Positions 29,044 through 37,849 of a DNA stretch of 64,000 nucleotides are shown piece after piece. Origin of the DNA: Barnesiella viscericola DSM 18177 (GTDB lineage: Bacteria > Bacteroidota > Bacteroidia > Bacteroidales > Barnesiellaceae). Each line of letters begins with the position of its first letter. Position 1 is the stretch's first letter. The stretch is taken from positions 310,001-374,000 of the forward strand of contig NZ_CP007034.1 in assembly GCF_000512915.1 (NCBI RefSeq). The letters are read 5' to 3'. The notes under the pieces are model-generated. The model saw nothing but the letters and a program-made list of their open reading frames with translations, did no database searches and had not been told where the DNA came from. Position numbers and translations under genes: made by a program.

Positions 29044-29709
29044 TTACAAGTCGTACACCTCGTCGATGGTGTAGTTGAAGAAGTCGTTCAGCGGTTTCAT
29101 GATTTGAAACTCGCGAGCCGTCTTTTCTACCCAATCGGGATCATCGAAAAAACTGTCGGGCTTGTGATTCACTACCACATAGTCTTTCCGTTTGAGCCAC
29201 TCGGCCTGCTCACAGTCACGGGGGAACGGACGTGGCACGATTTTAAGCGTCTCGCCCTCCCAATCGTGATACAGAGTGCGGAACCGACGGTTACCCACAA
29301 TTTCCTGCAACTCGTCGTAATTGTCATACACGGCCTGGCGCAGGGCTTTCAGCAATTTCGGCTCGGGACACCACACCCCACCGCTAAGCATACTGCCTCC
29401 CGGTTCGAGATGGAAATAGTATCCGGCCCGCAGGCTTTTGCGCCCTCCTTTGGCTATATAGGCCGACATGTAGCTCTTATAGGGCGTCTTGTCGGGCGAG
29501 AAACGAATATCGCGGTAGATGCGGTACAGGCACGACTTGGCATCGAGCCCTGCAATCTCATGATCGAAGCGCGATATACGGTCAATCAGTTGTTGTACTT
29601 TTTCTATAAAGAGCGGACGCAACCGGTCATACTCCTCTTTGTGTGCCTGAAACCACTCTCGATTATTATTCTCTCTCAACTGCGACAAATAGGTCAATAT
29701 CTCTTTCAT
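29044..29709 (-). CDS. DUF2461 (TIGR02453) family protein
   Basis: A 221-residue protein starting MKEILTYLSQLRENNNREWF, the canonical DUF2461 beginning; further motifs are YRIYRDIRFSPDKTPYKSYMSAYI, AGYYFHLEPGGSMLSGGVW and LKRKDYVVVNHKP. The family is widespread and uncharacterised. The open frame extends upstream to 29838, but a -7 box TATATTTG at 29770-29763 and the family start both favour 29709. It converges with mutS2, with only 21 bases between the stops. No partner gene points to a function. Confidence 0.88.
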   Translation of the reverse strand: MKEILTYLSQLRENNNREWFQAHKEEYDRLRPLFIEKVQQLIDRISRFDHEIAGLDAKSCLYRIYRDIRFSPDKTPYKSYMSAYIAKGGRKSLRAGYYFHLEPGGSMLSGGVWCPEPKLLKALRQAVYDNYDELQEIVGNRRFRTLYHDWEGETLKIVPRPFPRDCEQAEWLKRKDYVVVNHKPDSFFDDPDWVEKTAREFQIMKPLNDFFNYTIDEVYDL

Positions 29710-29762
29710 AATCGGTATCGTTGCCGGGATAATCCCGGGAATCGGTTTTCTCATTTGTTGGG

Positions 29763-29770
29763 CAAATATA
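29763..29770 (-). promoter_or_regulatory. -7 box of the DUF2461 gene
   Basis: TATATTTG on the minus strand, 53 bases upstream of the ATG at 29709. It rules out the 29838 start. Confidence 0.5.
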
Positions 29771-29918
29771 GATTTTTTTGTTCGTTTTGCCACACAAAGA
29801 GCCGTTTTATGCCCACAAATCATAAAAAACCGGGGCAATGATACCCGCTATGTTTTCATTTTTTACTAACTTGCCACGATTTTAAAAAAACGATACACAA
29901 AACAGAAATAAAATAAGA

Positions 29919-31877
29919 ATGGAAACAAACGAAAAACAACCTGTCGATTTGCCCGAAAACGCGTTTCGGGAATTGAAACCGGGTGAGGAGTACAAGCCTA
30001 TCCTTTCGCCCGACAAAGTCTATCCCGAGGTCAATGCCTGGTCGGTTTCCTGGGGTATCATCATGGCGGTTATCTTCTCGGCGGCCGCTGCCTACCTGGG
30101 ACTGCGTGTGGGCCAGGTATTCGAGGCAGCCATACCTATCGCCATCATCGCCGTGGGTCTGGCCGGGGCCGCCAAACGCAAGAACGCATTGGGCGAAAAC
30201 GTGATTATCCAGTCAATCGGCGCCTGCTCGGGTGTCATTGTCGCCGGTGCCATCTTCACCCTGCCGGCCCTGTATATCTTGCAGGCCAAGTATCCCGAAC
30301 TGACGGTCAACTTCATGGAGGTATTCCTCAGCTCGCTGCTGGGAGGTATTCTGGGCATTCTGTTCCTCATACCCTTCCGCAAATATTTCGTATCGGACAT
30401 GCACGGCAAGTACCCCTTCCCCGAAGCCACGGCCACGGCACAGGTACTCGTGTCGGGCGAAAAGGCCGGCAACCAGGCCAAACCGCTTATTCTGGCCGGT
30501 CTCGTGGGCGGTCTCTACGATTTCTGCCTCTCGACCTTCGGCTGGTGGAGCGATGTGCTCACCACCCGCATTCTGCCCTGGGGTACCGAACTGGCCAACA
30601 ATGCCAAGATGGTATTCAAGGTCAATACCGGTGCCGCCGTGCTGGGTCTCGGCTATATCGTGGGTCTGAAATACTGCCTCATCATCTGCTCGGGTTCTCT
30701 CTTCGTGTGGTTCATCATCATACCCCTGTTGGGCAGCGTTCCCGGTAGCGAACTGGCCGCAGCGTCTCCCGAACAGATATTCTCCGACTACGGACGCTAC
30801 ATCGGCATCGGCGGTATCGCCATGGCCGGTGTCATCGGTATTATCCGCTCGTGGGGTATCATCAAAGGTGCTCTGGGTCTGGCCTCGAAAGAGTTCTCGG
30901 GGAAAAAGGGAAATGCCGAAGCTCAAATGCCCCGTACCCAACGCGACCTCTCGATGAAATTTATCATCATCGCCATCGTGTTTGCCTTGATCATCACCTT
31001 CCTCTTCTTCTATCTGGGAGTTATCAACAACCTGTTGCAAGCCACCGTAGCCTTTGTGGTCGTGGCCGGTATTGCCTTCCTCTTTACAACGGTAGCCGCC
31101 AACGCCATTGCCATCGTAGGAACGAACCCCGTTTCGGGCATGACACTGATGACCCTGATTCTGGCGTCGGTTATTCTGGTTGCCGTGGGTCTTAAAGGAA
31201 CCAGTGGTATGGTAGCCGCCCTCGTGATTGGCGGTGTGGTTTGTACCGCGCTGTCGATGGCCGGAGGCTTCATCACCGACTTGAAAATCGGTTACTGGAT
31301 TGGGACCACGCCCCGCAAACAGGAGACGTGGAAATTCCTGGGTACCCTCGTATCGGCCGCTACGGTGGGCGGTGTGATTCTGCTGCTGAACAAAGCCTAC
31401 GGCTTCTCGGGCGAAAACGCACTGGTTGCTCCCCAGGCCAATGCCATGGCTGCCGTTATCGAGCCGCTCATGATGGGACAAGGTGCCCCCTGGCTGCTCT
31501 ATGGAGTAGGAGCCATTCTGGCCGTAGTGCTCACTTGGCTGAATGTCCCGGCTCTGGCATTCGCACTGGGTATGTTCATTCCGTTGGAACTGAACACCCC
31601 GCTGGTAGTCGGTGGCCTTATCAGCTGGTATGTAGGCAGCCGCTCGAAAGATGCCGCTCTCAACAAAGCCCGTGTAGACAAAGGCACACTGCTGGCTTCG
31701 GGATTCATTGCCGGTGGAGCCTTGATGGGTGTAGTCAGCGCCGGATTGAGTCTGGCAAAATTTGAATACCATCACAACCTGAGCGAGACCACACTGCAAG
31801 TTGCCGGACTGGTAATGTATCTGCTGCTGATTGCCTTCCTCACGATGTCGAGCATGAAAGCCAAAAAGACAAACTAA
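29919..31877 (+). CDS. OPT-family oligopeptide transporter
   Basis: A 652-residue inner-membrane protein with about 14-16 hydrophobic segments. It resembles the prokaryotic OPT branch (TIGR00733): SWGIIMAVIFSAAAAYLGLRVGQ near the N-terminus, the KYPFPEATATAQVLVSGE motif, and NPVSGMTLMTLI in the second half. OPT proteins take up oligopeptides or metal chelates by proton coupling; the substrate here is unknown. The short cytoplasmic N-terminus (METNEKQPVDLPENAFRELK) ends with an EYKPIL segment typical of the group. Monocistronic, ended by a strong terminator 25 bases after the stop. Divergent from the DUF2461 gene. Confidence 0.92.
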   Translation: METNEKQPVDLPENAFRELKPGEEYKPILSPDKVYPEVNAWSVSWGIIMAVIFSAAAAYLGLRVGQVFEAAIPIAIIAVGLAGAAKRKNALGENVIIQSIGACSGVIVAGAIFTLPALYILQAKYPELTVNFMEVFLSSLLGGILGILFLIPFRKYFVSDMHGKYPFPEATATAQVLVSGEKAGNQAKPLILAGLVGGLYDFCLSTFGWWSDVLTTRILPWGTELANNAKMVFKVNTGAAVLGLGYIVGLKYCLIICSGSLFVWFIIIPLLGSVPGSELAAASPEQIFSDYGRYIGIGGIAMAGVIGIIRSWGIIKGALGLASKEFSGKKGNAEAQMPRTQRDLSMKFIIIAIVFALIITFLFFYLGVINNLLQATVAFVVVAGIAFLFTTVAANAIAIVGTNPVSGMTLMTLILASVILVAVGLKGTSGMVAALVIGGVVCTALSMAGGFITDLKIGYWIGTTPRKQETWKFLGTLVSAATVGGVILLLNKAYGFSGENALVAPQANAMAAVIEPLMMGQGAPWLLYGVGAILAVVLTWLNVPALAFALGMFIPLELNTPLVVGGLISWYVGSRSKDAALNKARVDKGTLLASGFIAGGALMGVVSAGLSLAKFEYHHNLSETTLQVAGLVMYLLLIAFLTMSSMKAKKTN

Positions 31878-31902
31878 GTTTGTCGTTGCCATAGAATAAA
31901 CC

Positions 31903-31950
31903 GAGCGGGTCTGAAACACGATGGTTTCAGACCCGCTCTTGTTTTTATCT
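31903..31950 (+). terminator. Strong terminator after the OPT gene
   Basis: A perfect 15-bp stem GAGCGGGTCTGAAAC / GTTTCAGACCCGCTC with a 6-base loop, followed by TTGTTTTTATCTTTTTC. Confidence 0.88.
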
Positions 31951-31983
31951 TTTTCTCATTGGTCGGCCCATAGCCGACTACCC

Positions 31984-32745
31984 TCACACACTCTCGACCA
32001 CCAGTCCGTCATAAGCGAAATGGACATGAGGCGGCAACTCCTTTTCGACCTCGGCCGTGAGCCCCATGTGGTGACTCATGTGTACCAGATAGGCCTCCCG
32101 CGGCTGTACACGCTCGATGACCCGCAGGGCCTCGTCCAGAGTCTGATGCGAAAGATGCGGCTGTTTGCGCAGTGCATTGATGACCAGGACATCGACCTGC
32201 TTCATCTTGGCATATTCCTCGTCGGGGATAGTCAAGGCATCGGTAATATAGACCAGCCCTCCTATGCGATAACCCAGGATTGGCAACTTATAGTGCATCA
32301 CCCGAATAGGAGTCACCTCGATATCCTCTATAGTAAAAGGCTCTATACCAATCTCCTGCAACCGAATATTAGGCACCCCGGGATAGAGATGGTCGCCGAA
32401 GCAATAAGGCAACCGGGTGCGAATGCCCTCGGCTACCGACGGCTCCAAATAGATGGGCAACGTGTGCTTTCCCCCAAAGGGTCGCAGGTCGTCGATACCT
32501 CCGGTGTGATCGTAATGAATGTGTGTAATCAGCACCGCATCTATCCGGCCGATACCGGCCCGCAACACCTGCTGACGGAAATCGGGACCGCAATCGATGA
32601 GTATGTTCTTGCCGTTTACCGAAACGACGGCCGAGGTTCTCAGCCGGTTATCCTTTGGGTTGGCCGAGGTACACACCGGACAGGTACAGCCAATCTGCGG
32701 TATCCCGGTCGACGTGCCTGTTCCCAAAAAAGTGATCTGCATCAT
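31984..32745 (-). CDS. PhnP-like metallo-beta-lactamase fold hydrolase
   Basis: A 253-residue MBL-fold protein. It starts with the GTGTSTGIPQIGCTCPVCTS segment seen in PhnP-like phosphodiesterases (Cys pair for an extra zinc site), then THIHYDHTGGIDDLRPF as the HxHxDH metal motif, VMHYKLPILGYRI with a later His, an Asp in LVYITDALTIPDEE and a terminal HMSHHMGL. PhnP itself cleaves cyclic ribose phosphates in phosphonate breakdown; no phn genes are near, so the substrate may differ. It follows murB on the minus strand with a 5-base gap and is probably the last gene of a lipoprotein-murB-MBL operon. Confidence 0.88.
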   Translation of the reverse strand: MMQITFLGTGTSTGIPQIGCTCPVCTSANPKDNRLRTSAVVSVNGKNILIDCGPDFRQQVLRAGIGRIDAVLITHIHYDHTGGIDDLRPFGGKHTLPIYLEPSVAEGIRTRLPYCFGDHLYPGVPNIRLQEIGIEPFTIEDIEVTPIRVMHYKLPILGYRIGGLVYITDALTIPDEEYAKMKQVDVLVINALRKQPHLSHQTLDEALRVIERVQPREAYLVHMSHHMGLTAEVEKELPPHVHFAYDGLVVESV

Positions 32746-32750
32746 ACGAT

Positions 32751-33767
32751 TTATTCAATATAGTTTACCTCGGGATTGATGGTTATGCCATAGGTCTGCT
32801 GCACCGATTGCTTGATTTTATCGGCCAGCGTCACCACATCGCCGGGACATGCATTATTCTTGTTAATAAGTACCAAACACTGCTTCTCATACACGGCAGC
32901 ACCGCCCTCCTCCTTGCCTTTCCAACCGCAGCGGTCTATGAGCCAACCGGCAGGAACCTTGACGTGGGTCGAGTCGACCTCATAGTGAGGCATGTCAGGA
33001 TAAGTCGCCTTCAAAGCCTCATACTGCTCAACCGGAATAACGGGATTCATGAAGAAACTGCCAGCACTGCCGTACTCGTCGGGCTCGGGCAACTTGGAGC
33101 GACGTATGTCGATAACTGCACGCCGCACATCGGCAATGGTGATATCGCCCTCGGGTAACGAGTGGCGCAGGTTGCCGTAATCCAGATGCAGCCGGGGATT
33201 CTTTTGCAACCGATAGACGACTGCCGTAACGATGTATTTCCCTTTCAGCGCATGTTTGAAGATACTACTGCGATAGCCATATTCACACTCGGCATTCGTG
33301 AAGATGCGAGGGGAAGCCGTTGCAATCTCGATAGTCTCCACTTCGTGGATAATATCTTTCACCTCTACGCCATAAGCGCCGATGTTCTGCACGGCACTGG
33401 CACCTACCTCGCCCGGGATATACGACAGGTTCTCGGCTCCGCCCCAACCGTTCGACACACAGTGGGCTACGAAATCGTCCCACACGACACCCGCGCCCAC
33501 CTTGACGAGCACCTCCGAATCGGTCTCGTTCAAAACAGTCACATCGCGTATGACCGAGTGCAACAGCACCCCGTCATAGTGCTCGTGCACAAACAGCAGG
33601 TTGCTTCCCCCGCCTATCGGCAGAAAAGAGTGATTGCGCAACAAATCGGAGTGCAGCAGCGAAATCAAATCGCCGACGGTGTCATACTCGACAAACCACC
33701 GGGCATATACGGGCATGCGAAACGTATGCCGCTCCTTGATAAAACAATTTTCTTCTATTCTTATCAT
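32751..33767 (-). CDS. murB: UDP-N-acetylenolpyruvoylglucosamine reductase MurB
   Basis: A 338-residue FAD enzyme that reduces UDP-GlcNAc enolpyruvate to UDP-MurNAc with NADPH, the second committed step of peptidoglycan synthesis. Motifs: FAD-binding LPIGGGSNLLFVHE, AENLSYIPGEVGASAVQNIG-type block (SYIPGEVGASAVQNIGAYG), the GSAGSFFMNPVIP block with the catalytic Ser, and a C-terminal Glu region. It has the longer type I (E. coli-like) form. The start MIRIEENCF at 33767 is chosen; an upstream in-frame ATG would lie inside the preceding lipoprotein gene. One base separates its start from the preceding stop, so the genes are translationally coupled. Confidence 0.94.
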   Translation of the reverse strand: MIRIEENCFIKERHTFRMPVYARWFVEYDTVGDLISLLHSDLLRNHSFLPIGGGSNLLFVHEHYDGVLLHSVIRDVTVLNETDSEVLVKVGAGVVWDDFVAHCVSNGWGGAENLSYIPGEVGASAVQNIGAYGVEVKDIIHEVETIEIATASPRIFTNAECEYGYRSSIFKHALKGKYIVTAVVYRLQKNPRLHLDYGNLRHSLPEGDITIADVRRAVIDIRRSKLPEPDEYGSAGSFFMNPVIPVEQYEALKATYPDMPHYEVDSTHVKVPAGWLIDRCGWKGKEEGGAAVYEKQCLVLINKNNACPGDVVTLADKIKQSVQQTYGITINPEVNYIE

Positions 33768-33768
33768 A

Positions 33769-34704
33769 CTATAATCTATATTCCGAGAGCAAACCGTCGA
33801 CAAAAAAGAGATAAGCCCCCGTGTTGTACACCCATTGTTCTTTCAACCCGCTGTAAGTGGGTATCTTTTTCACCTCGTTGGGATTGCCCAGCGACAACTT
33901 GCACTCGGCCTTGGTCATACCTTTCTTTACCCGTCCCAGCGTAATCTGTTCCCAAGCCTCGTCCTGTATCTCCTTGTATTGCAGACGAGGATCAGAGAAA
34001 GAAAACAACCGGTCGAAAGTAATATATTGCGAACGCTCGGAGGTCAGCAGCGACATGAAGACACCAGCCTCGTTACCCTTGTCGTCCTTGAACCACACCT
34101 CGACCGGCAGCACGTTGTTACCCGGACGAATATCGAGCACCTCGACCGGCACCAACTTGCGCCCGTCGATGGCTTCGCCCTCCCGATTGTACCACATGGG
34201 AGTCTTGATATACAAGGTTCGCCCCTTCAACAACGAACGGGCCGTATTCAAATCATCGAGGTCGATGAAAGGAGGAATCAGAGGCGTATATTTCAGTCGG
34301 GCAATTTCGGCACGAGTCTTATCGGTATCGTAGCGGAACCTGTGACCTTCGCACTCAAACAGCAGCACCACCTTCTTTTCACCCCCGAAAGGACTCTCCT
34401 CGGCACTACCCGTATAGGTAAAAATCTTTCCCTTCAAAGAGACACTGTCGGGGAAGGTAGGTTGCTCGGCCTGAAAGACAAACGAAAGTTTCTCGTCGGT
34501 ATAGTAGAAAGTCTTCCCCACCCGCCACGAGTCGCACCCCTGCGGCACGAAATAGGATTCGATAAAAGCATCTTCGGGACTCTGTTTTTCGGTCTTTGTC
34601 TCTTCGGGCAATGTGATTTTTCCGGTACTCTCCACCCCTGTAAAACACGAGGAGAGCGACACCCCGAGGAGTACGGCTGCCATATAAATCAATCCAATTC
34701 TCAT
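33769..34704 (-). CDS. Lipoprotein of unknown function
   Basis: A 311-residue predicted lipoprotein starting MRIGLIYMAAVLLGVSLSSC, with the lipobox SLSSC followed by FTGVESTGKI. The middle contains beta-rich segments (KLSFVFQAEQPTFPDSVSLK, LFECEGHRFRYDT, RTLYIKTPMWYNREG) and the C-terminus has a SmpA/OmlA-like stretch (ITLGRVKKGMTKAECKLSLG, then QWVYNTGAYLFFVDG), which resembles the SmpA fold that senses or supports outer-membrane assembly. The start is set by a perfect promoter at 34756-34725; the open frame continues upstream only because it runs through the promoter repeat. First gene of an operon with murB. Confidence 0.75.
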   Translation of the reverse strand: MRIGLIYMAAVLLGVSLSSCFTGVESTGKITLPEETKTEKQSPEDAFIESYFVPQGCDSWRVGKTFYYTDEKLSFVFQAEQPTFPDSVSLKGKIFTYTGSAEESPFGGEKKVVLLFECEGHRFRYDTDKTRAEIARLKYTPLIPPFIDLDDLNTARSLLKGRTLYIKTPMWYNREGEAIDGRKLVPVEVLDIRPGNNVLPVEVWFKDDKGNEAGVFMSLLTSERSQYITFDRLFSFSDPRLQYKEIQDEAWEQITLGRVKKGMTKAECKLSLGNPNEVKKIPTYSGLKEQWVYNTGAYLFFVDGLLSEYRL

Positions 34705-34724
34705 ATCCTTTCTCTTATTGGTTA

Positions 34725-34756
34725 CAAATATAGTGAAAGGCGAGCGCCGAGGCAAA
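34725..34756 (-). promoter_or_regulatory. Perfect Bacteroidetes promoter within a repeat unit
   Basis: On the minus strand, -33 TTTG (34756-34753) and -7 TATATTTG (34732-34725) are exactly 20 bases apart, ending 20 bases before the lipoprotein ATG. Both elements belong to the proximal copy of the 85-base direct repeat. Confidence 0.8.
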
Positions 34757-34895
34757 CGGAAAACAAAGTTTTCAAAGTTTGACCCGGCCGAGCCGAATCC
34801 TATATTCTCTAAATATAGTGAAAGGCGAGCGCCGAGGCAAACGGAAAACAAAGTTTTCAAGTTTGACATGGCCGAGCTGAATCATAGCTGCTACA
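34726..34895. repeat. Tandem 85-bp direct repeat carrying promoter elements
   Basis: Two copies start at 34726 and 34811. Their first 50 bases are identical (34726-34775 and 34811-34860); the rest differ by a one-base indel and scattered substitutions. Each copy contains the -33 TTTG and -7 region; in the distal copy the last base of the -7 box is changed (TATATTTA). A further TATATTTG on the minus strand lies at 34901-34894. The interval 34705-35411 otherwise holds only the leader ORF and its promoter. Confidence 0.85.
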
Positions 34896-34978
34896 AATAT
34901 AATAAAGAAGCGGAATCCCGATATGAAATATTTATGAAAATACCGCCCTATAACCCGATAGGGAAAGATTATTTTTAG

Positions 34979-34986
34979 TACTTTTG
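34979..34986 (+). promoter_or_regulatory. -7 box upstream of the bioA leader ORF
   Basis: TACTTTTG, an exact TAnnTTTG match; transcription would start at about 34992, at or next to the ATG at 34994 and 420 bases before bioA. No -33 TTTG is seen. Confidence 0.55.
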
Positions 34987-34993
34987 CCCTTGT

Positions 34994-35422
34994 ATGCAGA
35001 CTGTAACTCCCTTTTCAATTCGTCGTGTACGATTCCGTCGCTGGAACCGTCACAGCTATTCGACCTTTTGCAGCATAGGCCGATGCATTAACATCGGGTG
35101 TGTGCGCAAGGAGATTGCCGACCAGTCTTTGCGAAAGGGGCTTCTGCTACTCGCCCCACACGGGTACAACCCATCGAAAGAAAGGGGAGAAGACGAAGCC
35201 ATACCCGACGACTCTTCACCCGAATCGCTTCTCGTACCCACTTCTTGGGTAACGACTTGGACTGTTGCGTCTGAGGCGGCCGCACCTTGTGCCCCGTACT
35301 ACAACAGTACACATATCCATCATACAGTAAATTCCATTCCGGTACAATGGCCGACCAACCGTCTGTATCGGTTTTTTTATACCCAATTTCCAACCTTAAA
35401 ATTGTATGCTTATGACCGATAA
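34994..35422 (+). CDS. Possible leader ORF of the biotin operon
   Basis: An open frame of 142 codons begins 8 bases after a -7 box and ends with a TAA at 35420-35422, overlapping the start of bioA (ATG at 35406 or 35412). The first ~50 residues are strongly basic and protein-like ([20 protein letters not shown], then [19 protein letters not shown]); the remainder is low in pattern. The placement suggests translational coupling or an attenuation-type leader, but I recognise no domain and no known riboswitch. I have the impression that short RRW(S/N)RKxY-type ORFs occur near vitamin genes in Bacteroidales but cannot check this. It may instead be non-coding leader RNA. Confidence 0.4.
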   Translation: MQTVTPFSIRRVRFRRWNRHSYSTFCSIGRCINIGCVRKEIADQSLRKGLLLLAPHGYNPSKERGEDEAIPDDSSPESLLVPTSWVTTWTVASEAAAPCAPYYNSTHIHHTVNSIPVQWPTNRLYRFFYTQFPTLKLYAYDR

Positions 35423-36683
35423 TTTCGATGCCGAACATCTGTGGCACCCCTATACCTCAACCATCAATCCCCTGCCTTGCTACCCGGTGAAACGGGCCGA
35501 AGGGGTATATATCGAACTCGAAAGCGGCGAACGGCTCATCGACGGCATGTCGTCGTGGTGGGCAGCCGTTCACGGATACAACCACCCGGTATTGAACCGG
35601 GCTGCCGAAGAGCAACTCAAATCCATGTCGCACGTGATGTTCGGCGGACTTACCCACCGTCCGTCCATCGACTTGGGCAAACTGCTTTTACAGATTGTCC
35701 CCCCGACCATGCAACACATCTTCTATTGCGACTCGGGCTCGGTATCGGTCGAAGTTGCCTTGAAGATGGCAGTCCAATACTGGTACTCGCGTGGAGAATC
35801 GAAAAAGTGCAACTTCATCACCATACGGTCGGGCTACCACGGCGATACGTGGAACGCCATGTCGGTATGCGACCCGGTGACGGGCATGCACTCCATCTTC
35901 GGCAGTGCCCTGCCGGTGCGCTATTTCGTCCCCTCGCCCTCCTGCCGTTTCGACGACGCATGGGACCCCGCCTGCATCGAACCGCTCAAAGCCACCATCG
36001 CAGCACATCACGACGAACTGGCCGCACTCATTCTCGAACCCATCGTACAGGGTGCGGGCGGCATGTGGTTCTACCACCCGCAGTTCCTGCGCGAAGCCCG
36101 TGCACTGTGCGACCAATACAACCTGCTGCTCATCTTCGACGAAATAGCTACGGGATTCGGCCGCACCGGCAAACTCTTTGCCTGGGAACATGCCGGTGTC
36201 ACGCCCGACATCATGTGCATAGGCAAAGCGCTCACCGGCGGATACCTGACCCTGGCAGCTACCCTCACCACCCACGAGGTGGCCGATACCATCTCGCGCG
36301 GGAATCCCGGAGTCTTCATGCACGGCCCCACCTTCATGGGCAACCCGCTGGCCTGTGCCATCGCCCACGCTTCGGTCTCGCTGCTGCTCTCGTCGGGCTG
36401 GCAGGAAAAAGTGGCTGCCATCGAAGCTCAGCTGAAACGCGAATTGGCCCCGGCCGCTTCGCTGCCCCAGGTTGCCGACGTGCGGGTGCTGGGAGCCATC
36501 GGAGTGGTAGAAACGAAAAAGCCGGTCGACATGGCCTCTATTCAACGGCAATTTGTCGAACACGGGGTATGGGTACGCCCCTTCGGGAAGCTGGTCTACA
36601 TCATGCCGCCGTTCATCATCACCAGCGAACAACTCACCACACTCACTTCGGCTCTGGTCGACGTGGTTAAAAATCTGGAATAG
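35412..36683 (+). CDS. bioA: Adenosylmethionine-8-amino-7-oxononanoate aminotransferase
   Basis: A 423-residue class III PLP aminotransferase that converts KAPA to DAPA using SAM as amino donor, in biotin synthesis. Seen: the BioA-specific N-terminus HLWHPYTS, the [16 protein letters not shown] substrate loop, the PLP contact [30 protein letters not shown] with the PLP-pyridine Asp, and the Schiff-base Lys in [15 protein letters not shown]. The start is ATG 35412 (MTDNFD) or ATG 35406, two codons earlier. First enzyme gene of the operon, two bases before bioF. A 420-base leader precedes it. Confidence 0.95.
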   Translation: MTDNFDAEHLWHPYTSTINPLPCYPVKRAEGVYIELESGERLIDGMSSWWAAVHGYNHPVLNRAAEEQLKSMSHVMFGGLTHRPSIDLGKLLLQIVPPTMQHIFYCDSGSVSVEVALKMAVQYWYSRGESKKCNFITIRSGYHGDTWNAMSVCDPVTGMHSIFGSALPVRYFVPSPSCRFDDAWDPACIEPLKATIAAHHDELAALILEPIVQGAGGMWFYHPQFLREARALCDQYNLLLIFDEIATGFGRTGKLFAWEHAGVTPDIMCIGKALTGGYLTLAATLTTHEVADTISRGNPGVFMHGPTFMGNPLACAIAHASVSLLLSSGWQEKVAAIEAQLKRELAPAASLPQVADVRVLGAIGVVETKKPVDMASIQRQFVEHGVWVRPFGKLVYIMPPFIITSEQLTTLTSALVDVVKNLE

Positions 36684-36685
36684 AC

Positions 36686-37849
36686 ATGGACCGTTACGCT
36701 TCACAACTCGAAACCCTCGCCCACAACGGGAATCTGCGCAGGTTGCCCGAGATGGAACCCCAAGGGTTGTATCTGGTACGCGACGGAGTCTCCATGCTGA
36801 ATCTCTCGTCGAACGACTATCTGGGACTGGCCGACAACGTGGCGTTGAAGAGCGAGTTTCTGCAAACACTCAATCCGCAGACCTGCCGCTTCTCCTCCAC
36901 CTCGTCGCGTCTGCTCACCGGTAACTATCCTGCCTATACCCGACTCGAAAAGCGGCTGGCCCAGCTCTACGGAGCCGAAAGCGCCCTCGTCTTCAACAGC
37001 GGCTACCATGCCAACAGCGGAATCCTGCCGGCTGTGACCAACAACCGCTCGCTGATACTGGCCGACAAACTGGTCCATGCGAGTATAGTCGACGGCATCG
37101 GGCTCTCCAAAGCCCGGTGCATACGCTATCGGCACAACAACTACGAGCAGCTGGAACGGCTGGTAGCCGAGAACGCAGACCAGTATGAACGCATATTCAT
37201 CGTCACCGAGAGCATTTTCAGCATGGACGGAGACGAAAGCGATTTGCCCCGACTGGTCACCTTGAAACGACAATATCCCCAAGTCTACCTCTACCTCGAC
37301 GAGGCACATGCCTTCGGTGTGAGAGGCGAACTCGGGCTGGGGTGTGCCGAGGAGCAAGGAGTCGTCGGCGACATCGACTTTCTGGTAGGAACCTTTGGCA
37401 AGGCTGCCGCTTCGATGGGGGCATTTGTCATCTGCTCCGAAACGATGAAACAGTACTTGGTCAACACCATGCGCCCCTTGATTTTCACCACGGCCCTGCC
37501 CCCCGTCAACCTGGAATGGACACTCTTCATTGTCAACAAGATATGCAACATGCAAAAGCGCCGGGAGCACCTGGCACAGATTGGCCGTCGGGTGCGCGAA
37601 GCCCTCAACCCGCTCAACGGCGGTATCGTGAGCAGCAGCCACATCATACCCTATGTGCTGGGCGAATCGGAGCGCGCCGTCGAGGTTGCCCTGAGGCTGC
37701 AACACGAGGGCTTTTACCTCCTGCCCGTCCGTCCGCCCACAGTACCGCGGGGTACATCTCGACTGAGAATCTCGTTGAATGCCGAGTGCAGCGACTCTGA
37801 CATCGACCGACTCATCACCACCTTGCAACACATTCAATCGAGCCTATGA
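36686..37849 (+). CDS. bioF: 8-amino-7-oxononanoate synthase
   Basis: A 387-residue alpha-oxoamine synthase: PLP enzyme joining pimeloyl-ACP and L-alanine to give KAPA. Motifs: LNLSSNDYLGLADN, the GSR-like stretch FSSTSSRLLTGNYPAY, VFNSGYHANSG, YLDEAHAFGVRGELGLG with the PLP Asp, and the Schiff-base Lys in VGTFGKAAASMGAF. It begins two bases after bioA and overlaps the next gene by four bases (ATGA). Length is normal for BioF. Residues near the start (MDRYASQLETLAHNGNLRRL) are family-like, supporting the ATG at 36686. Confidence 0.95.
   Translation: MDRYASQLETLAHNGNLRRLPEMEPQGLYLVRDGVSMLNLSSNDYLGLADNVALKSEFLQTLNPQTCRFSSTSSRLLTGNYPAYTRLEKRLAQLYGAESALVFNSGYHANSGILPAVTNNRSLILADKLVHASIVDGIGLSKARCIRYRHNNYEQLERLVAENADQYERIFIVTESIFSMDGDESDLPRLVTLKRQYPQVYLYLDEAHAFGVRGELGLGCAEEQGVVGDIDFLVGTFGKAAASMGAFVICSETMKQYLVNTMRPLIFTTALPPVNLEWTLFIVNKICNMQKRREHLAQIGRRVREALNPLNGGIVSSSHIIPYVLGESERAVEVALRLQHEGFYLLPVRPPTVPRGTSRLRISLNAECSDSDIDRLITTLQHIQSSL

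Noticed and set aside
30213-31919. A 568-codon open frame antisense to the OPT transporter gene
   Set aside because: Gly/Gln/His-rich translation without hydrophobic or domain pattern, fully explained by the opposite-strand transporter gene.
34994-35411. Cobalamin or TPP riboswitch in the bioA leader
   Set aside because: No conserved core of either riboswitch class could be found by eye; the leader is reported only as a possible coding leader.
35441-36670. Long open frame in another frame of bioA, and a 393-codon antisense frame
   Set aside because: Arg/His-rich translations typical of shifted frames of GC-rich genes; bioA motifs are complete in its own frame.
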